Assembly (NCBI RefSeq): GCF_013166515.1
Contig: NZ_JABKKJ010000006.1
Span: forward strand, 1 to 64,000
DNA: 64,000 nt
Reading direction: 5' to 3'
Origin: Xylanibacter caecicola
GTDB lineage: Bacteria; Bacteroidota; Bacteroidia; Bacteroidales; Bacteroidaceae
Shown: positions 47,286-55,871 of the stretch, in pieces
How the letters are laid out: each line of letters starts with the position of its first letter
How positions within the stretch are numbered: the stretch's first letter is position 1
The notes under the pieces: generated by a model
What the model saw: the letters and a program-made list of their open reading frames with translations, nothing else
What the model was told of the DNA's origin: nothing
Databases searched by the model: none
Program-made: the position numbers and the translations under genes

Positions 47286-48239
47286 TTATTCAGTATCTTT
47301 TAACAGCACGAAACGTGCCCTGAGAGGCAGATGATCACTATACCCGCCAACGTACTTATACCCTGTATAACAGCGTTTCGGACGTATGCCGCCATAGCGT
47401 TCATCGTCTTCAACAAGAAACTTCTCATCGTTCACGGTGCAGTCTTTAAACCACTTTTTAACACTTTTGCTAATAAGTATGTGATCTATGCTGCTCCATC
47501 TGCCGCGATACTTGTATGTACCTCTCGCCCCGTTGCGTCCCGACGCGCCGGCAGAGACATCCGCAAGCCCCATGTCTTGCAACATCACAAGAGCTTTGTC
47601 GGCAGCTTCGTCGTTGAAGTCTCCGGCAACAATGATATTTGGTTCATGCGACAAACGGCGCAAAGAGTCCACCGCCATGCCAAGCCTCTCCGCCACAAGC
47701 ATCCTATACGGGCGCGTGGCTTTCTCTCCTCCGTAACGGCTCGGGGCATGGACTACAAACACATGCAGCGTGTCGCCGGTCACCACCCTGCCGGATACAT
47801 ACAGTATGTCGCGTGTGGGGCGCATGCCTTTCAACGGCTTGATGCGTATGGGAAAATGGTTTATCAAAGCGAACGAGAACGGCGAGTACATCAATGCCAC
47901 GTCTATTCCGCGCACGTCGGGCGAGCATGTCATGACATACTCATAGCCTGCCCCACGCAGAAGCGAGCGCCTTGTAAGGTCGTGCATCACACTGTCGTTC
48001 TCCACCTCGCACAATGCAACCATGTCCGGCAGCGTCCATTCACGCCCGTCCATGCCACATGCCACTATGCCACGTGATATATTGTCCAGCTTGCGCCAAT
48101 ATCTTCCGCGCGTCCAGTGGCGGCTGCCTTCGGGCAAGAACTCCGTGTCTTGCTTCAGAGTGTCGTGTCTGCAGTCGAACAGGTTCTCACAATTCAACTG
48201 GACAAAAGTGAATATCCCGAGTAGCAAACTTGACAACAT
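47286..48239 (-). CDS. Endonuclease/exonuclease/phosphatase-family protein
   Basis: A 317-residue protein with a short signal-like N-terminus (MLSSLLLGIFTFVQ). EEP motifs: NCENLFD near the start, LCEVENDSV (metal Glu), VVHAPSRYGG, VAGDFND and YSDHLPLRARF (catalytic Asp-His). Likely a secreted nuclease or phosphatase; the substrate is unknown. Upstream is an AT-rich simple repeat (48242-48356). Confidence 0.85.
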   Translation of the reverse strand: MLSSLLLGIFTFVQLNCENLFDCRHDTLKQDTEFLPEGSRHWTRGRYWRKLDNISRGIVACGMDGREWTLPDMVALCEVENDSVMHDLTRRSLLRGAGYEYVMTCSPDVRGIDVALMYSPFSFALINHFPIRIKPLKGMRPTRDILYVSGRVVTGDTLHVFVVHAPSRYGGEKATRPYRMLVAERLGMAVDSLRRLSHEPNIIVAGDFNDEAADKALVMLQDMGLADVSAGASGRNGARGTYKYRGRWSSIDHILISKSVKKWFKDCTVNDEKFLVEDDERYGGIRPKRCYTGYKYVGGYSDHLPLRARFVLLKDTE

Positions 48240-48241
48240 GA

Positions 48242-48356
48242 TGTTAATTAAGAATTAAGAGTTAAGAATTAAGAATTATGAATGAGGAATTCGGAATTAC
48301 GAATTTGGAATTGAGGAGTCATCCTCATAATTATAAATTATTAATTATAAATTACC
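48242..48356. repeat. AT-rich octamer-type repeat array
   Basis: Near-tandem AATTAAGAATTAAGAGTT units followed by GGAATTCGGAATTACGAATTTGG and an AT palindrome (ATAATTATAAATTATTAATT). Similar, shorter palindromes lie at 27800-27830 and 32390-32418. The repeat inside ligA is of the same general kind. Confidence 0.6.
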
Positions 48357-48358
48357 AC

Positions 48359-49132
48359 TCATTCCACGTTCTTCCGTATCTTTTCAAGATAATCCTTCAT
48401 GCCCGCGGCGTCTTTCTTTTCTATTATATCGAGCAGGTCTTTCAGCTCCGTGCGTATATTCTCCACCTGTTCCGAGGTATACGGATTGAATAGTATTTCC
48501 TGCAAAAGATAGTCGTCTTCATTCAACACGCCCTGTGCTATGCGCATGTGACGTTTGAAAGTCGTTCCCGGTGCATCCTGATGCTTCATCACGGCAGCAA
48601 AGACAAAGGTACTCACAAACGGTATGCTGAGCGAGTATGCCACTGTGCGGTCGTGCTCTTCAAAGGTATACTCGTAGATGTTAAGCCCCAGACTGCTGTA
48701 CAGGTCCTTGAAGAATATCCTGCCCATATAGTCGCCTTCGTTTATTATTATGGCATTCTCCTCATGCAACTGGTTAAGATTGGCAAAGGTAGGACCGAAC
48801 ATCGGGTGAGTGGACACATAGCGGCGCCCGCTCTTTTCATAGTATTCCTTCAGACCGGTCTTTACCGATGATATGTCGCTTATTATACAGTTGTCGGGCA
48901 ACAGGGGCAGAACCTCGTCGAACGCAGGTATGGTATACTTCACCGTAACGGCGTTTATCACAAGTTCGGGAGCAAACTGCCTTATCTCCTCCGTCTGCGT
49001 AAACCGCAGGGTGTTATAGGTAAACCGCAGCCGTGAAGGGTCTTTCTCATACACCGCCACCTCATGTTCAAAGCTCAGCAGGTCGAGAAAGAAACTACCC
49101 ATCTTGCCTGCACCAAGTACCAGAATTTTCAT
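48359..49132 (-). CDS. tyrA: Prephenate dehydrogenase
   Basis: A 257-residue NAD-dependent enzyme that converts prephenate to 4-hydroxyphenylpyruvate for tyrosine. The Rossmann motif is VLGAGKMGSFFLDLL; ISDISSVKTGLKEYY and THPMFGP (catalytic His) follow. It is the last gene of the operon pheA-aminotransferase-DAHPS/CM-tyrA and starts 7 bp after its neighbour. Confidence 0.93.
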   Translation of the reverse strand: MKILVLGAGKMGSFFLDLLSFEHEVAVYEKDPSRLRFTYNTLRFTQTEEIRQFAPELVINAVTVKYTIPAFDEVLPLLPDNCIISDISSVKTGLKEYYEKSGRRYVSTHPMFGPTFANLNQLHEENAIIINEGDYMGRIFFKDLYSSLGLNIYEYTFEEHDRTVAYSLSIPFVSTFVFAAVMKHQDAPGTTFKRHMRIAQGVLNEDDYLLQEILFNPYTSEQVENIRTELKDLLDIIEKKDAAGMKDYLEKIRKNVE

Positions 49133-49139
49133 AAACGCC

Positions 49140-50204
49140 TCATTTGTTTATTATCTCTATCTGCTGTCTTACCGACTCTTCGTGTACCGACTCGAATATT
49201 TCTTTCACAAACTTCGGGTCCATTCCGCACAGCACACCCTGCGCACCGCGCTTGTCGAGTATTTCGTTATAACGCCCGGTCTGCAACACCGTCATGTTGT
49301 GTTCTTTCTTATACTGTCCTATCTCGCGGCATACACGCATGCGCTTTGCAAGCAGTTCCATAAGCTGATTGTCCAGTTCGTCAATCTGTTTGCGCAACGC
49401 CACGATACCCTCCGTGGTCATCTTGTCATCGCGTATGGCAATAAGGCTCAGTATGTAGTCGAGCACATCGGGCGTAACCTGCTGCTTTGCGTCGCTCCAT
49501 GCGCTGTCGGGATTGCAGTGGCTCTCTACAATCAGTCCGTCAAAACCAAGGTCCATAGCCTGTTGGCACAGCGGTGCTATAAGCTCGCGGCTGCCACCTA
49601 TGTGGCTGGGGTCGCAGATAATGGGCAACTGCGGTATACGCCGACGCAGCTCTATGGGTATCTGCCACATGGGAAGATTGCGGTAAATCTTCTTGTCGTA
49701 GCTCGAAAATCCGCGATGTATTGCGGCAAGACGCTTCACGCCCGCCTGGTTGATGCGCTCCATGGCACCAATCCACAGTTCGAGATCAGGGTTGACGGGG
49801 TTCTTCACAAACACGGGAACATCCACTCCACACAGACTGTCGGCAAGCGCCTGCATGGCAAACGGGTTTGCCGTGGTGCGTGCTCCCACCCACAATATGT
49901 CCACTCCGTACTTGAGAGCAAGCTCCACATGCTCGGGTGTTGCCACCTCAGTAGCCACCATCATGCCCGTTTCTTCTTTCACAGTCTTCAGCCATGGCAG
50001 TGCCGTCTCGCCGTTTCCTTCAAATCCACCCGGTTTTGTGCGCGGCTTCCACACGCCCGCCCTGAACATGTGACAGCCTTTTGCAGCCAGCTGACGGGCA
50101 GTTGTTATAACTTGTTCTTCGGTCTCCGCCGAACACGGACCAGCCATTACGATAAGACGCTCGTCATCGCACGGCAGGTTTAAAGATTGCAGTTCCAGTT
50201 CCAT
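49140..50204 (-). CDS. DAHP synthase fused to chorismate mutase
   Basis: About 354 residues. Residues 1-260 form a KDO8P-synthase-like DAHP synthase (MAGPCSAETEEQV, GARTTANPF, ICDPSHIGGSRE), the entry to the shikimate pathway. Residues 265-354 form an AroQ-type chorismate mutase (LRKQIDELDNQLMELLAKRM, VCREIGQYK). This fusion makes the first enzyme and the branch-point enzyme one polypeptide, which allows feedback through the mutase domain in related proteins. Start at 50204 (MELELQSL) avoids overlap with the aminotransferase gene. Confidence 0.92.
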   Translation of the reverse strand: MELELQSLNLPCDDERLIVMAGPCSAETEEQVITTARQLAAKGCHMFRAGVWKPRTKPGGFEGNGETALPWLKTVKEETGMMVATEVATPEHVELALKYGVDILWVGARTTANPFAMQALADSLCGVDVPVFVKNPVNPDLELWIGAMERINQAGVKRLAAIHRGFSSYDKKIYRNLPMWQIPIELRRRIPQLPIICDPSHIGGSRELIAPLCQQAMDLGFDGLIVESHCNPDSAWSDAKQQVTPDVLDYILSLIAIRDDKMTTEGIVALRKQIDELDNQLMELLAKRMRVCREIGQYKKEHNMTVLQTGRYNEILDKRGAQGVLCGMDPKFVKEIFESVHEESVRQQIEIINK

Positions 50205-50214
50205 TGCTGTATGT

Positions 50215-51429
50215 TTATTTATTATTGTCCTTATGTTTATTATCTCCAATGCTCGCGGTTATTCTCTCCAGAGCCTCTTTCATCCGTTCTTCCTTGGCAC
50301 AGAGCGAGATACGTATATATCGTCTGCCCTTCTCGCCGAAAATAAATCCGGGGGTGATAAACACCCTTGCCTTGTGCAGAACACGTTCCGTCAACTGCTC
50401 GGCATCGGCATATCCGTCGGGAATGCGCCCCCACAGGAACATTCCCACCTGCCCTTCGTCGAACTTGCAGCCCAACACGCGCATTATCCGCTCTGCCGTT
50501 TCACGGCGTCGGCGATACACTTCTATATTTGACTCGCGGTGCCACTCGTCGCTGTTGTCGTATGCAGCGGCTGCCGCAAGCTGTATACCGCGGAACGTAC
50601 CGGAGTCTATGTTGCTCTTTACTTTCAGTATCCAGTTTATGAATGTGGCATTTGTGGCACACATCCCCACACGCCAGCCCGGCATGTTGTGGCTCTTGCT
50701 CATCGAGTTAAGCTCTATGCAGCAGTCTTTCGCGCCCGGCACCTGCAACAGCGACAGCGGCTGTTCGTTTAGAATAAGCGAATAGGGATTGTCGTTGACC
50801 ACCACTATGGAGTGTCGGCGGGCGAAATCCACGAGACGGCGATATGTCTCCATGCGTGCGTTTCCGCCGGTGGGCATGTTGGGATAGTTGGTCCACATCA
50901 GTCTCACACGACTCAGATCCATATTCTCGAGAGCATCGAAGTCAGGTTGCCAGCCGTTGTCTTCGCAAAGCGGATAGTTCACCACCCTTGCTCCCAATAT
51001 CTTGCTAAGCGATGTATAGGTGGGATAGCCCGGATCGGGAACAAGCACCTCGTCGCCCGGATTTACAAAAGCGAGGGTTATGTGCAGTATTCCTTCCTTG
51101 CTGCCGATGAGAGGCTGTATCTCCGTATGCGGATCAAGTTCAACGCCGAAACGCCGCCTGTAAAACCCTGCCATTGCCGTGCGCAGTTCGGGTGTGCCCA
51201 TTGTGGGCTGGTAGCCGTGGGCATCGGCACGACGCGCCACTTCGCACAGTGTCTCTATGGTGCGCGGCGATGGCGGCATGTCGGGACTTCCTATGGCAAG
51301 ACTTATTATGTCCATGCCCGCCGCATTCATTTCCGCCACTTCCTTGAGCTTGCGACTGAAATAGTATTCGCTGACCTCCGACAGGCGTCTTGCCGGCTCT
51401 ATGTTATATCGTAGGGTTTGTTCCGTCAT
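50215..51429 (-). CDS. PLP-dependent aminotransferase, probably aromatic
   Basis: A 404-residue fold-type I aminotransferase. The PLP lysine lies in SMSKSHNMPGWRVGM; YPNMPTGG and NDNPYS hold cofactor contacts. Its place between pheA and the DAHP synthase gene, with a 26-bp overlap with pheA, makes it the likely phenylpyruvate/hydroxyphenylpyruvate aminotransferase, the last step to Phe and Tyr. This substrate assignment is from context. Confidence 0.88.
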   Translation of the reverse strand: MTEQTLRYNIEPARRLSEVSEYYFSRKLKEVAEMNAAGMDIISLAIGSPDMPPSPRTIETLCEVARRADAHGYQPTMGTPELRTAMAGFYRRRFGVELDPHTEIQPLIGSKEGILHITLAFVNPGDEVLVPDPGYPTYTSLSKILGARVVNYPLCEDNGWQPDFDALENMDLSRVRLMWTNYPNMPTGGNARMETYRRLVDFARRHSIVVVNDNPYSLILNEQPLSLLQVPGAKDCCIELNSMSKSHNMPGWRVGMCATNATFINWILKVKSNIDSGTFRGIQLAAAAAYDNSDEWHRESNIEVYRRRRETAERIMRVLGCKFDEGQVGMFLWGRIPDGYADAEQLTERVLHKARVFITPGFIFGEKGRRYIRISLCAKEERMKEALERITASIGDNKHKDNNK

Positions 51430-52252
51430 GTCTGTACTCTCCTAATATTTTAAGTTCTTTTGTCAATGGCATTATGGCGTCCACGCACTGGCAGAAGCGT
51501 GTGGCGCTGTTGTAAACCACGTCTACATAGAACATATATTCCCACTCGTGACCTATTATAGGCAACGACTGTATCTTTGTAAGGTTTATCTTGTAGAACG
51601 AGAGTATGCTCAGCACTTGCGACAGACTGCCCTCTTCGTGTGGCAACGAGAAGACAAGGCTTGCCTTGTCCGTTTCTCTGCATGTTCTCAGCATACCCTC
51701 CCTGCCCGGAGTTGCCACGACAAGAAATCTCGTAAAGTTGTGCTTGTTGTCTTCTATCTGGTCTTCAAGCACTTTCATGCCATACATCTCGGCCGCCTGA
51801 CGGCTGCATATCGCCGCCCAACCGCGACACTTGTTTTCGGCAATGAACTTTGCCGAGCCTGCCGTGTCTTCCGCCTCAACTGCTTTCAGCTCGGGATGGT
51901 TGGCAAGAAAACCGCGGCATTGCATCAGGGCTACGGGATGAGAGTGGACCTCGGCAACTGTCTCCCACGAGTCTTCGGGCAGACAACAGATGCAGTGAGA
52001 TATGCGCAACTTGTATTCGCCCGCCACCGTCGTACCCGAATCGCGCAACAGTTCGTAGTTATGGAGCAGCGAACCGGCAATGGTATTCTCTATCGCCACC
52101 AGCCCCACAATGTCCGGACTACGCCTTATGTTTTCAAAGACCTGCTCGAACGTGGCACAGCATATCAGCCTTATATCCTCGCCGGCAAAATAACCGTGGG
52201 CGGCAATGTCGTGGAACGAGCCTTCAAATCCTTGTATTGCTATTGTCTTCAT
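51404..52252 (-). CDS. pheA: Prephenate dehydratase
   Basis: A 282-residue enzyme that forms phenylpyruvate from prephenate. The catalytic half contains VGLVAIENTIAGSLLHNYELL, and NFTRFLVV holds the Thr-Arg-Phe motif; the C-terminal ACT domain (LVFSLPHEEGSLSQVLSIL...TKIQSLPI) binds phenylalanine for feedback control. It is the first structural gene of the aromatic operon, preceded by a leader peptide and attenuator. Confidence 0.95.
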   Translation of the reverse strand: MKTIAIQGFEGSFHDIAAHGYFAGEDIRLICCATFEQVFENIRRSPDIVGLVAIENTIAGSLLHNYELLRDSGTTVAGEYKLRISHCICCLPEDSWETVAEVHSHPVALMQCRGFLANHPELKAVEAEDTAGSAKFIAENKCRGWAAICSRQAAEMYGMKVLEDQIEDNKHNFTRFLVVATPGREGMLRTCRETDKASLVFSLPHEEGSLSQVLSILSFYKINLTKIQSLPIIGHEWEYMFYVDVVYNSATRFCQCVDAIMPLTKELKILGEYRHDGTNPTI

Positions 52253-52281
52253 CGTTTATATATATTCCGTTATACCAAAAA

Positions 52282-52376
52282 TCCCGCCTCATCTTTTGTG
52301 AAGCGGGACTTGATTGTATCTTTCTTTAAAGATTGTCTTGTCATAAGTTGAAATCCTACACGCAACTTCCCGCTTC
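52282..52376 (-). promoter_or_regulatory. Transcription attenuator of the aromatic operon
   Basis: Three segments on the minus-strand RNA: A = GAAGCGGGA (52376-52368), B = TCCCGCTTC (52308-52300), C = GAGGCGGGA (52290-52282). A pairs perfectly with B (9 bp, antiterminator). B pairs with C (9 bp, one G-U) and is directly followed by TTTTTGG, a terminator. A lies in codons 22-24 of the leader peptide, so a ribosome that finishes the leader would cover A and favour termination, while one stalled at the Phe/Tyr codons would free A. Confidence 0.85.
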
Positions 52377-52439
52377 GCAATGCCCTGCAAAGTAAAAATA
52401 AAAGTAATAAAAAGATGCGTATAGAGTGTTCATTGTCAT
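52356..52439 (-). CDS. Leader peptide of the pheA-tyrA operon (27 aa)
   Basis: A 28-codon frame ending in TAG at 52358-52356. The peptide reads MTMNTLYASF then YYFYFYFAGHCEAGSCV: residues 10-17 are eight consecutive aromatic residues (F-Y-Y-F-Y-F-Y-F) plus Tyr at 7. This is the pattern of pheL-type attenuation peptides and reads both end products of the operon, Phe and Tyr. The start lies about 19 bases after the predicted transcript start. The stop is about 48 bases before the terminator stem, the right distance for ribosome-controlled attenuation. Confidence 0.88.
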   Translation of the reverse strand: MTMNTLYASFYYFYFYFAGHCEAGSCV

Positions 52440-52464
52440 TTCTTGTTTCTTAATTCAACGGTTG

Positions 52465-52496
52465 CAAAAGTAAAACTTTTATTTCATTCTGACAAA
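52465..52496 (-). promoter_or_regulatory. Promoter of the aromatic operon
   Basis: Minus strand TTTG at 52496-52493, 20 bp, TACTTTTG at 52472-52465: an exact fit to the Bacteroidetes promoter. The transcript would start near 52458, leaving a leader of about 205 bases before pheA that contains the leader peptide and attenuator. Confidence 0.75.
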
Positions 52497-52637
52497 CATT
52501 TCGCAATGTTTTTCAGCAATAATGTAACAATATAACACATCGCAATGTCTTTTCAAATCTCGTCTCCATACAGCCGTGAAAACGGTGTTTCCAACGTGTC
52601 TTGCAACTTATTGATAATCAAGATGATACCTTTTACC

Positions 52638-52726
52638 TTCTAAAAGGCGGTCTTTTGCACGCCGAAAGGGCACCTCTTAGAGCCTGAAAGGGCACCTTTT
52701 GAAACGCGAAAGGTCGTGTATTGAAA
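52638..52726. repeat. Array E: four palindromic units, 21-23 bp period
   Basis: Units at 52638-52660, 52661-52682, 52683-52703 and 52704-52726, the middle two with the dyad AAAGGGCACC(T/C)TTT. Same family as array D at 28485-28572. It lies between the divergent aromatic operon and slyD; no gene is seen in 52500-52959. Confidence 0.72.
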
Positions 52727-52836
52727 ACGCAGGGCATGTGCGTCGGTAATAAAGACATTGCAAAACGGACGGATAAAGAAAAGCGTAACGGCTGATAAAA
52801 ACAATCTTTTTATTTTGTATTGCACTCGGTTTGCAT

Positions 52837-52910
52837 TATCTTTGCATAAGATAAGCGGCGCCTCAGCAATCTCAAACGAGTTTGATTGCGTTCGACTTGC
52901 ATTATCTTTG
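52837..52910 (+). repeat. 66-bp promoter repeat, locus 2 (slyD)
   Basis: TATCTTTG boxes at 52837-52844 and 52903-52910, exactly 66 bp apart. The first has TTTG at 52814-52817 (19 bp upstream), the second TTTG at 52881-52884 (18 bp). The perfect dyad TCAAACGAGTTTGA (52872-52885) covers the -33 of the second box. Lies 50 bp upstream of slyD. Confidence 0.78.
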
Positions 52911-52959
52911 CATTCACGTAATATTAAAAAAGACCGAAAATAATACACTATAATATATA

Positions 52960-53574
52960 ATGGAGACAAAAGGAAACAAGTACATCGCTGTGGCATACAA
53001 GCTATACACAGTCAACGGTGAAAAGAAAGAACTGTTGGAAGAGACCGATATCGAACATCCGTTCCAGTTTATCAGCGGCTTCGGCATAGCTCATCCGGAA
53101 TTTGAGAAGAACGTGATGAACATTGAAAAGGGTGCTACATTCGAGTTCAGCATCCCCATGGAAAAGGCTTTCGGTGCTCACGATGACAAGCTTATAATCG
53201 AAATCGACAGGTCTGTATTTTCCATAAACGGACATTTCGACCATGAGCATATCTATCCCGGAGCCATCGTTCCGATGCAGAACGAGGACGGTAATCAGTT
53301 TCAGGCAAAGGTTCTCAAGGTGGGAACTGACAGTGTGAAAATGGACTTCAACCACCCTTATGCAGGCAACGACCTGTTCTTCAAGGGCGTTATCATCGAT
53401 TCGCGCGAGGCAACAAACGACGAGATACAGGGACTGATAAACCGCATGAGCGGTGGCGGATGCTGCTGTGGAGGTCACTGCGAGGGTGATTGCGGCGGAC
53501 ACAACGGTCACGACGAAGGCTGCGGACACCACCACGGTAACGACAACGGATGCGGATGCGGGCATTGCCACTGA
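52960..53574 (+). CDS. slyD: FKBP-type peptidyl-prolyl isomerase, SlyD-like
   Basis: A 204-residue cytoplasmic chaperone/isomerase. The FKBP domain with inserted-in-flap (IF) domain is seen from KYIAVAYKLYTV to MDFNHPYAGNDLFF. The C-terminal 45 residues are rich in Cys, His and Gly (GGGCCCGGHCEGDCGGH, HHHGNDNGCGCGHCH), a nickel/zinc-binding tail as in SlyD. It may deliver metals to enzymes. The 66-bp promoter repeat precedes it; aroC follows after 9 bp, so the two are co-transcribed. Confidence 0.9.
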   Translation: METKGNKYIAVAYKLYTVNGEKKELLEETDIEHPFQFISGFGIAHPEFEKNVMNIEKGATFEFSIPMEKAFGAHDDKLIIEIDRSVFSINGHFDHEHIYPGAIVPMQNEDGNQFQAKVLKVGTDSVKMDFNHPYAGNDLFFKGVIIDSREATNDEIQGLINRMSGGGCCCGGHCEGDCGGHNGHDEGCGHHHGNDNGCGCGHCH

Positions 53575-53583
53575 TAAAAACGG

Positions 53584-54663
53584 ATGATGAGGAACACTTT
53601 CGGTAACATTTTCACGCTGACGTCGTTCGGCGAAAGCCACGGCAAAGCTGTTGGAGGAGTGATAGACGGCATGCCGGCAGGCGTAGCCATAGACACTGCT
53701 TTCATACAGCATGAACTTGACAGGCGTCGTCCGGGGCAGAGCAATATCACCACCGGGCGCAACGAGGGCGACCGGGTGGAACTGCTGAGCGGTGTCTTTG
53801 AGGGCAAATCGACAGGATGTCCCATAGGCTTCGTGGTGCACAACACCAATCAGCACTCGGACGATTACGACAATTTGCGCAACGCTTTCCGCCCGTCGCA
53901 TGCCGATTACACCTATTATAATAAGTATGGCATACGCGACCATCGCGGCGGCGGACGTTCGTCGGCACGCATAACGATAAGCAGATGTGTGGGCGGTGCA
54001 CTGGCAAAACTGGCTCTTAAGGAAATAGGAGTGGAGATAAATGCCTATACATCGCAGGTGGGACATATACGGTTGGACAAGGATTACACCGCATACGACC
54101 TGACAAAGACGGAAGACAACGCCGTGCGCTGTCCGGACGAGACAAAGGCAAGGGAAATGGAAAGGCTCATAGCCGAAGTGAAAGCGCAAGGCGACACCAT
54201 CGGCGGAACGATAACATGCGTAATAAAGGGTTGCCCGGTAGGTCTGGGCGAACCGGAGTTCGGCAAGCTGAATGCCATGCTGGGAAGTGCCATGCTGGGA
54301 ATAAATGCGGCAAAGGCAATCGAGTTCGGCATGGGATTTGACGTGGCAGAGGCACGCGGAAGCGAGATAAACGACTTGTTTGTCAGCGACAACGGGCATA
54401 TACGTACCGCCACAAACAACAGCGGAGGCATACAAGGAGGCATGAGCAACGGCGAAGACATATTTTTCCGCATTGCATTCAAACCCGTGGCAACACTGCT
54501 GCAAGAACAGGAAACGGTGGACACAGACGGTAACAATATAACAGTGAAGGCACGCGGACGCCATGATCCGTGCGTGTTGCCAAGGGCTGTTCCCATTGTC
54601 GAGGCGATGGCTGCGATGACTGTTTTAGACCTTTATTTAGCCGATAAAACAACGATAATATGA
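53584..54663 (+). CDS. aroC: Chorismate synthase
   Basis: A 359-residue FMN enzyme that makes chorismate, the common precursor for the aromatic operon next door. Motifs: [15 protein letters not shown] near the start, [22 protein letters not shown] (central signature) and [15 protein letters not shown] at the C-terminus. Start at 53584; a second Met lies at 53587. It is the second gene of a slyD-aroC unit. Confidence 0.96.
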   Translation: MMRNTFGNIFTLTSFGESHGKAVGGVIDGMPAGVAIDTAFIQHELDRRRPGQSNITTGRNEGDRVELLSGVFEGKSTGCPIGFVVHNTNQHSDDYDNLRNAFRPSHADYTYYNKYGIRDHRGGGRSSARITISRCVGGALAKLALKEIGVEINAYTSQVGHIRLDKDYTAYDLTKTEDNAVRCPDETKAREMERLIAEVKAQGDTIGGTITCVIKGCPVGLGEPEFGKLNAMLGSAMLGINAAKAIEFGMGFDVAEARGSEINDLFVSDNGHIRTATNNSGGIQGGMSNGEDIFFRIAFKPVATLLQEQETVDTDGNNITVKARGRHDPCVLPRAVPIVEAMAAMTVLDLYLADKTTII

Positions 54664-54725
54664 CAATTAACAACAAAAGTGTAAAAAAACAACGTATGCT
54701 TTGATGTAATTTCGATTATTTATCG

Positions 54726-54833
54726 TATATTTGCATACGACAATGAGGGCTTTGTGAAAAGCTTGCTTTGTCTAATTAAGTCTAGTTTAGTTTTTGTGTT
54801 GGTTGAGAGCGTACAATTGTACGCTCTCTTTTT
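54726..54833 (+). ncRNA. Short transcript or terminated leader before TraB gene
   Basis: TATATTTG (54726-54733) is a clear -7 box. About 65 bases after the predicted start comes the perfect palindrome GAGAGCGTAC-AATT-GTACGCTCTC (54805-54828) and TTTTTC, a strong intrinsic terminator. The product would be an RNA of about 95 bases, either independent or a leader that limits expression of the gene at 54919. The terminator also could serve aroC. No reading frame is seen in it. Confidence 0.5.
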
Positions 54834-54918
54834 CAAGAATAAAGCTTGTTCCTTAATACATTATTATACTGTAATCCGCATGCCTATGAAATCATTTAAC
54901 AATATAAATAAAACAATC

Positions 54919-55821
54919 ATGAAGAAAATTTTATCGACAGTGATGCTGCTTGTTGCCGCAGTCGGCATGCAGGCACAGTTATTATGGAAGGTCACAGGCA
55001 ACGGGTTGGAGAAGCCTTCGTACATAGTAGGAACCTATCATCTTGCTCCCGGAACGTTCGCAGACAGCATAAAAGGTGCCAAAGAGGCAATGAATGCGGC
55101 AGAGCAAGTATACGGTGAGATTGTAACGGCAGACCTTGCCAACCCTGAAAAGCTGATGACAATGCAGGCGGCAATGATGCTTCCCGAAGGACAGACACTG
55201 GACAAACTGCTTGATACGGACGAAACGGGAAGACTGAACGCCGTTCTGAAAGAACTCATAGGAATGGACCTTACAAACCCGATGGTGGCACAACAGCTGA
55301 ACAAACTGTCTCCGCAGGCACTGCTGACACAGCTCACAATGCTCTCATACTTGAAGAAGACACCGAACATGGACCCCACAAACACCATCGACAACTACTT
55401 CCAGAAAGAGGCAATGGCTAAAGGCAAGCCGACAGGAGGTCTCGAAACAATGGAACATCAAATTGATGTATTGTTCAAAGGTTATACACTCGATAGGCAG
55501 AAAGAACTGCTGATGTGTTTTGTAGACAACAGGGAAATGAACGAGAAGGTGACGGACATGGTAACGAAAGGCTATTTCTCGCAGGACATGAAACTGCTGA
55601 AAGAAGCTACGGACATGAAATACAACAACTCGTGCGATGCCACACAGGAGGAAGAAGACAGACTGATATACGGACGAAACGCCGAATGGGTGAAGATAAT
55701 GCCGGGAATAATGAAAGACAAGTCCACGCTGTTTGCCGTCGGAGCGGCACATCTTGTAGGTGAGAAAGGCGTGATAGAACTGTTGAAAAAAGCCGGATAT
55801 ACGGTGGAAGGCATAAAGTAA
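54919..55821 (+). CDS. TraB/GumN family protein, secreted
   Basis: A 300-residue protein with a signal peptide (cut near GMQAQ). TraB/GumN motifs are GTYHLAPGTF near the start and FAVGAAHLVGEKGVIELLKKAGY at the end, with metal-binding His residues. The family (also called Tiki/PrgY-like) is thought to be metalloproteases. The start at 54919 is chosen because 55 codons upstream run through the leader and terminator. Alone in its transcript, with a dispersed hairpin after it. Confidence 0.85.
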   Translation: MKKILSTVMLLVAAVGMQAQLLWKVTGNGLEKPSYIVGTYHLAPGTFADSIKGAKEAMNAAEQVYGEIVTADLANPEKLMTMQAAMMLPEGQTLDKLLDTDETGRLNAVLKELIGMDLTNPMVAQQLNKLSPQALLTQLTMLSYLKKTPNMDPTNTIDNYFQKEAMAKGKPTGGLETMEHQIDVLFKGYTLDRQKELLMCFVDNREMNEKVTDMVTKGYFSQDMKLLKEATDMKYNNSCDATQEEEDRLIYGRNAEWVKIMPGIMKDKSTLFAVGAAHLVGEKGVIELLKKAGYTVEGIK

Positions 55822-55871
55822 CGGCAAAAGAAATGCCTTGAATCACATGGCATTTATGAGTCATCCGACAA

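Noticed and set aside
52270..52344. Second short ORF (24 codons) overlapping the attenuator terminator
   Set aside because: It overlaps both terminator arms and lacks a run of regulatory codons; the upstream 27-codon ORF explains the arrangement far better.
53002..54564. 520-codon ORF antisense to slyD and aroC
   Set aside because: Shadow of two well-supported genes; its composition (Cys/His/Tyr-rich) is that of an antisense frame.
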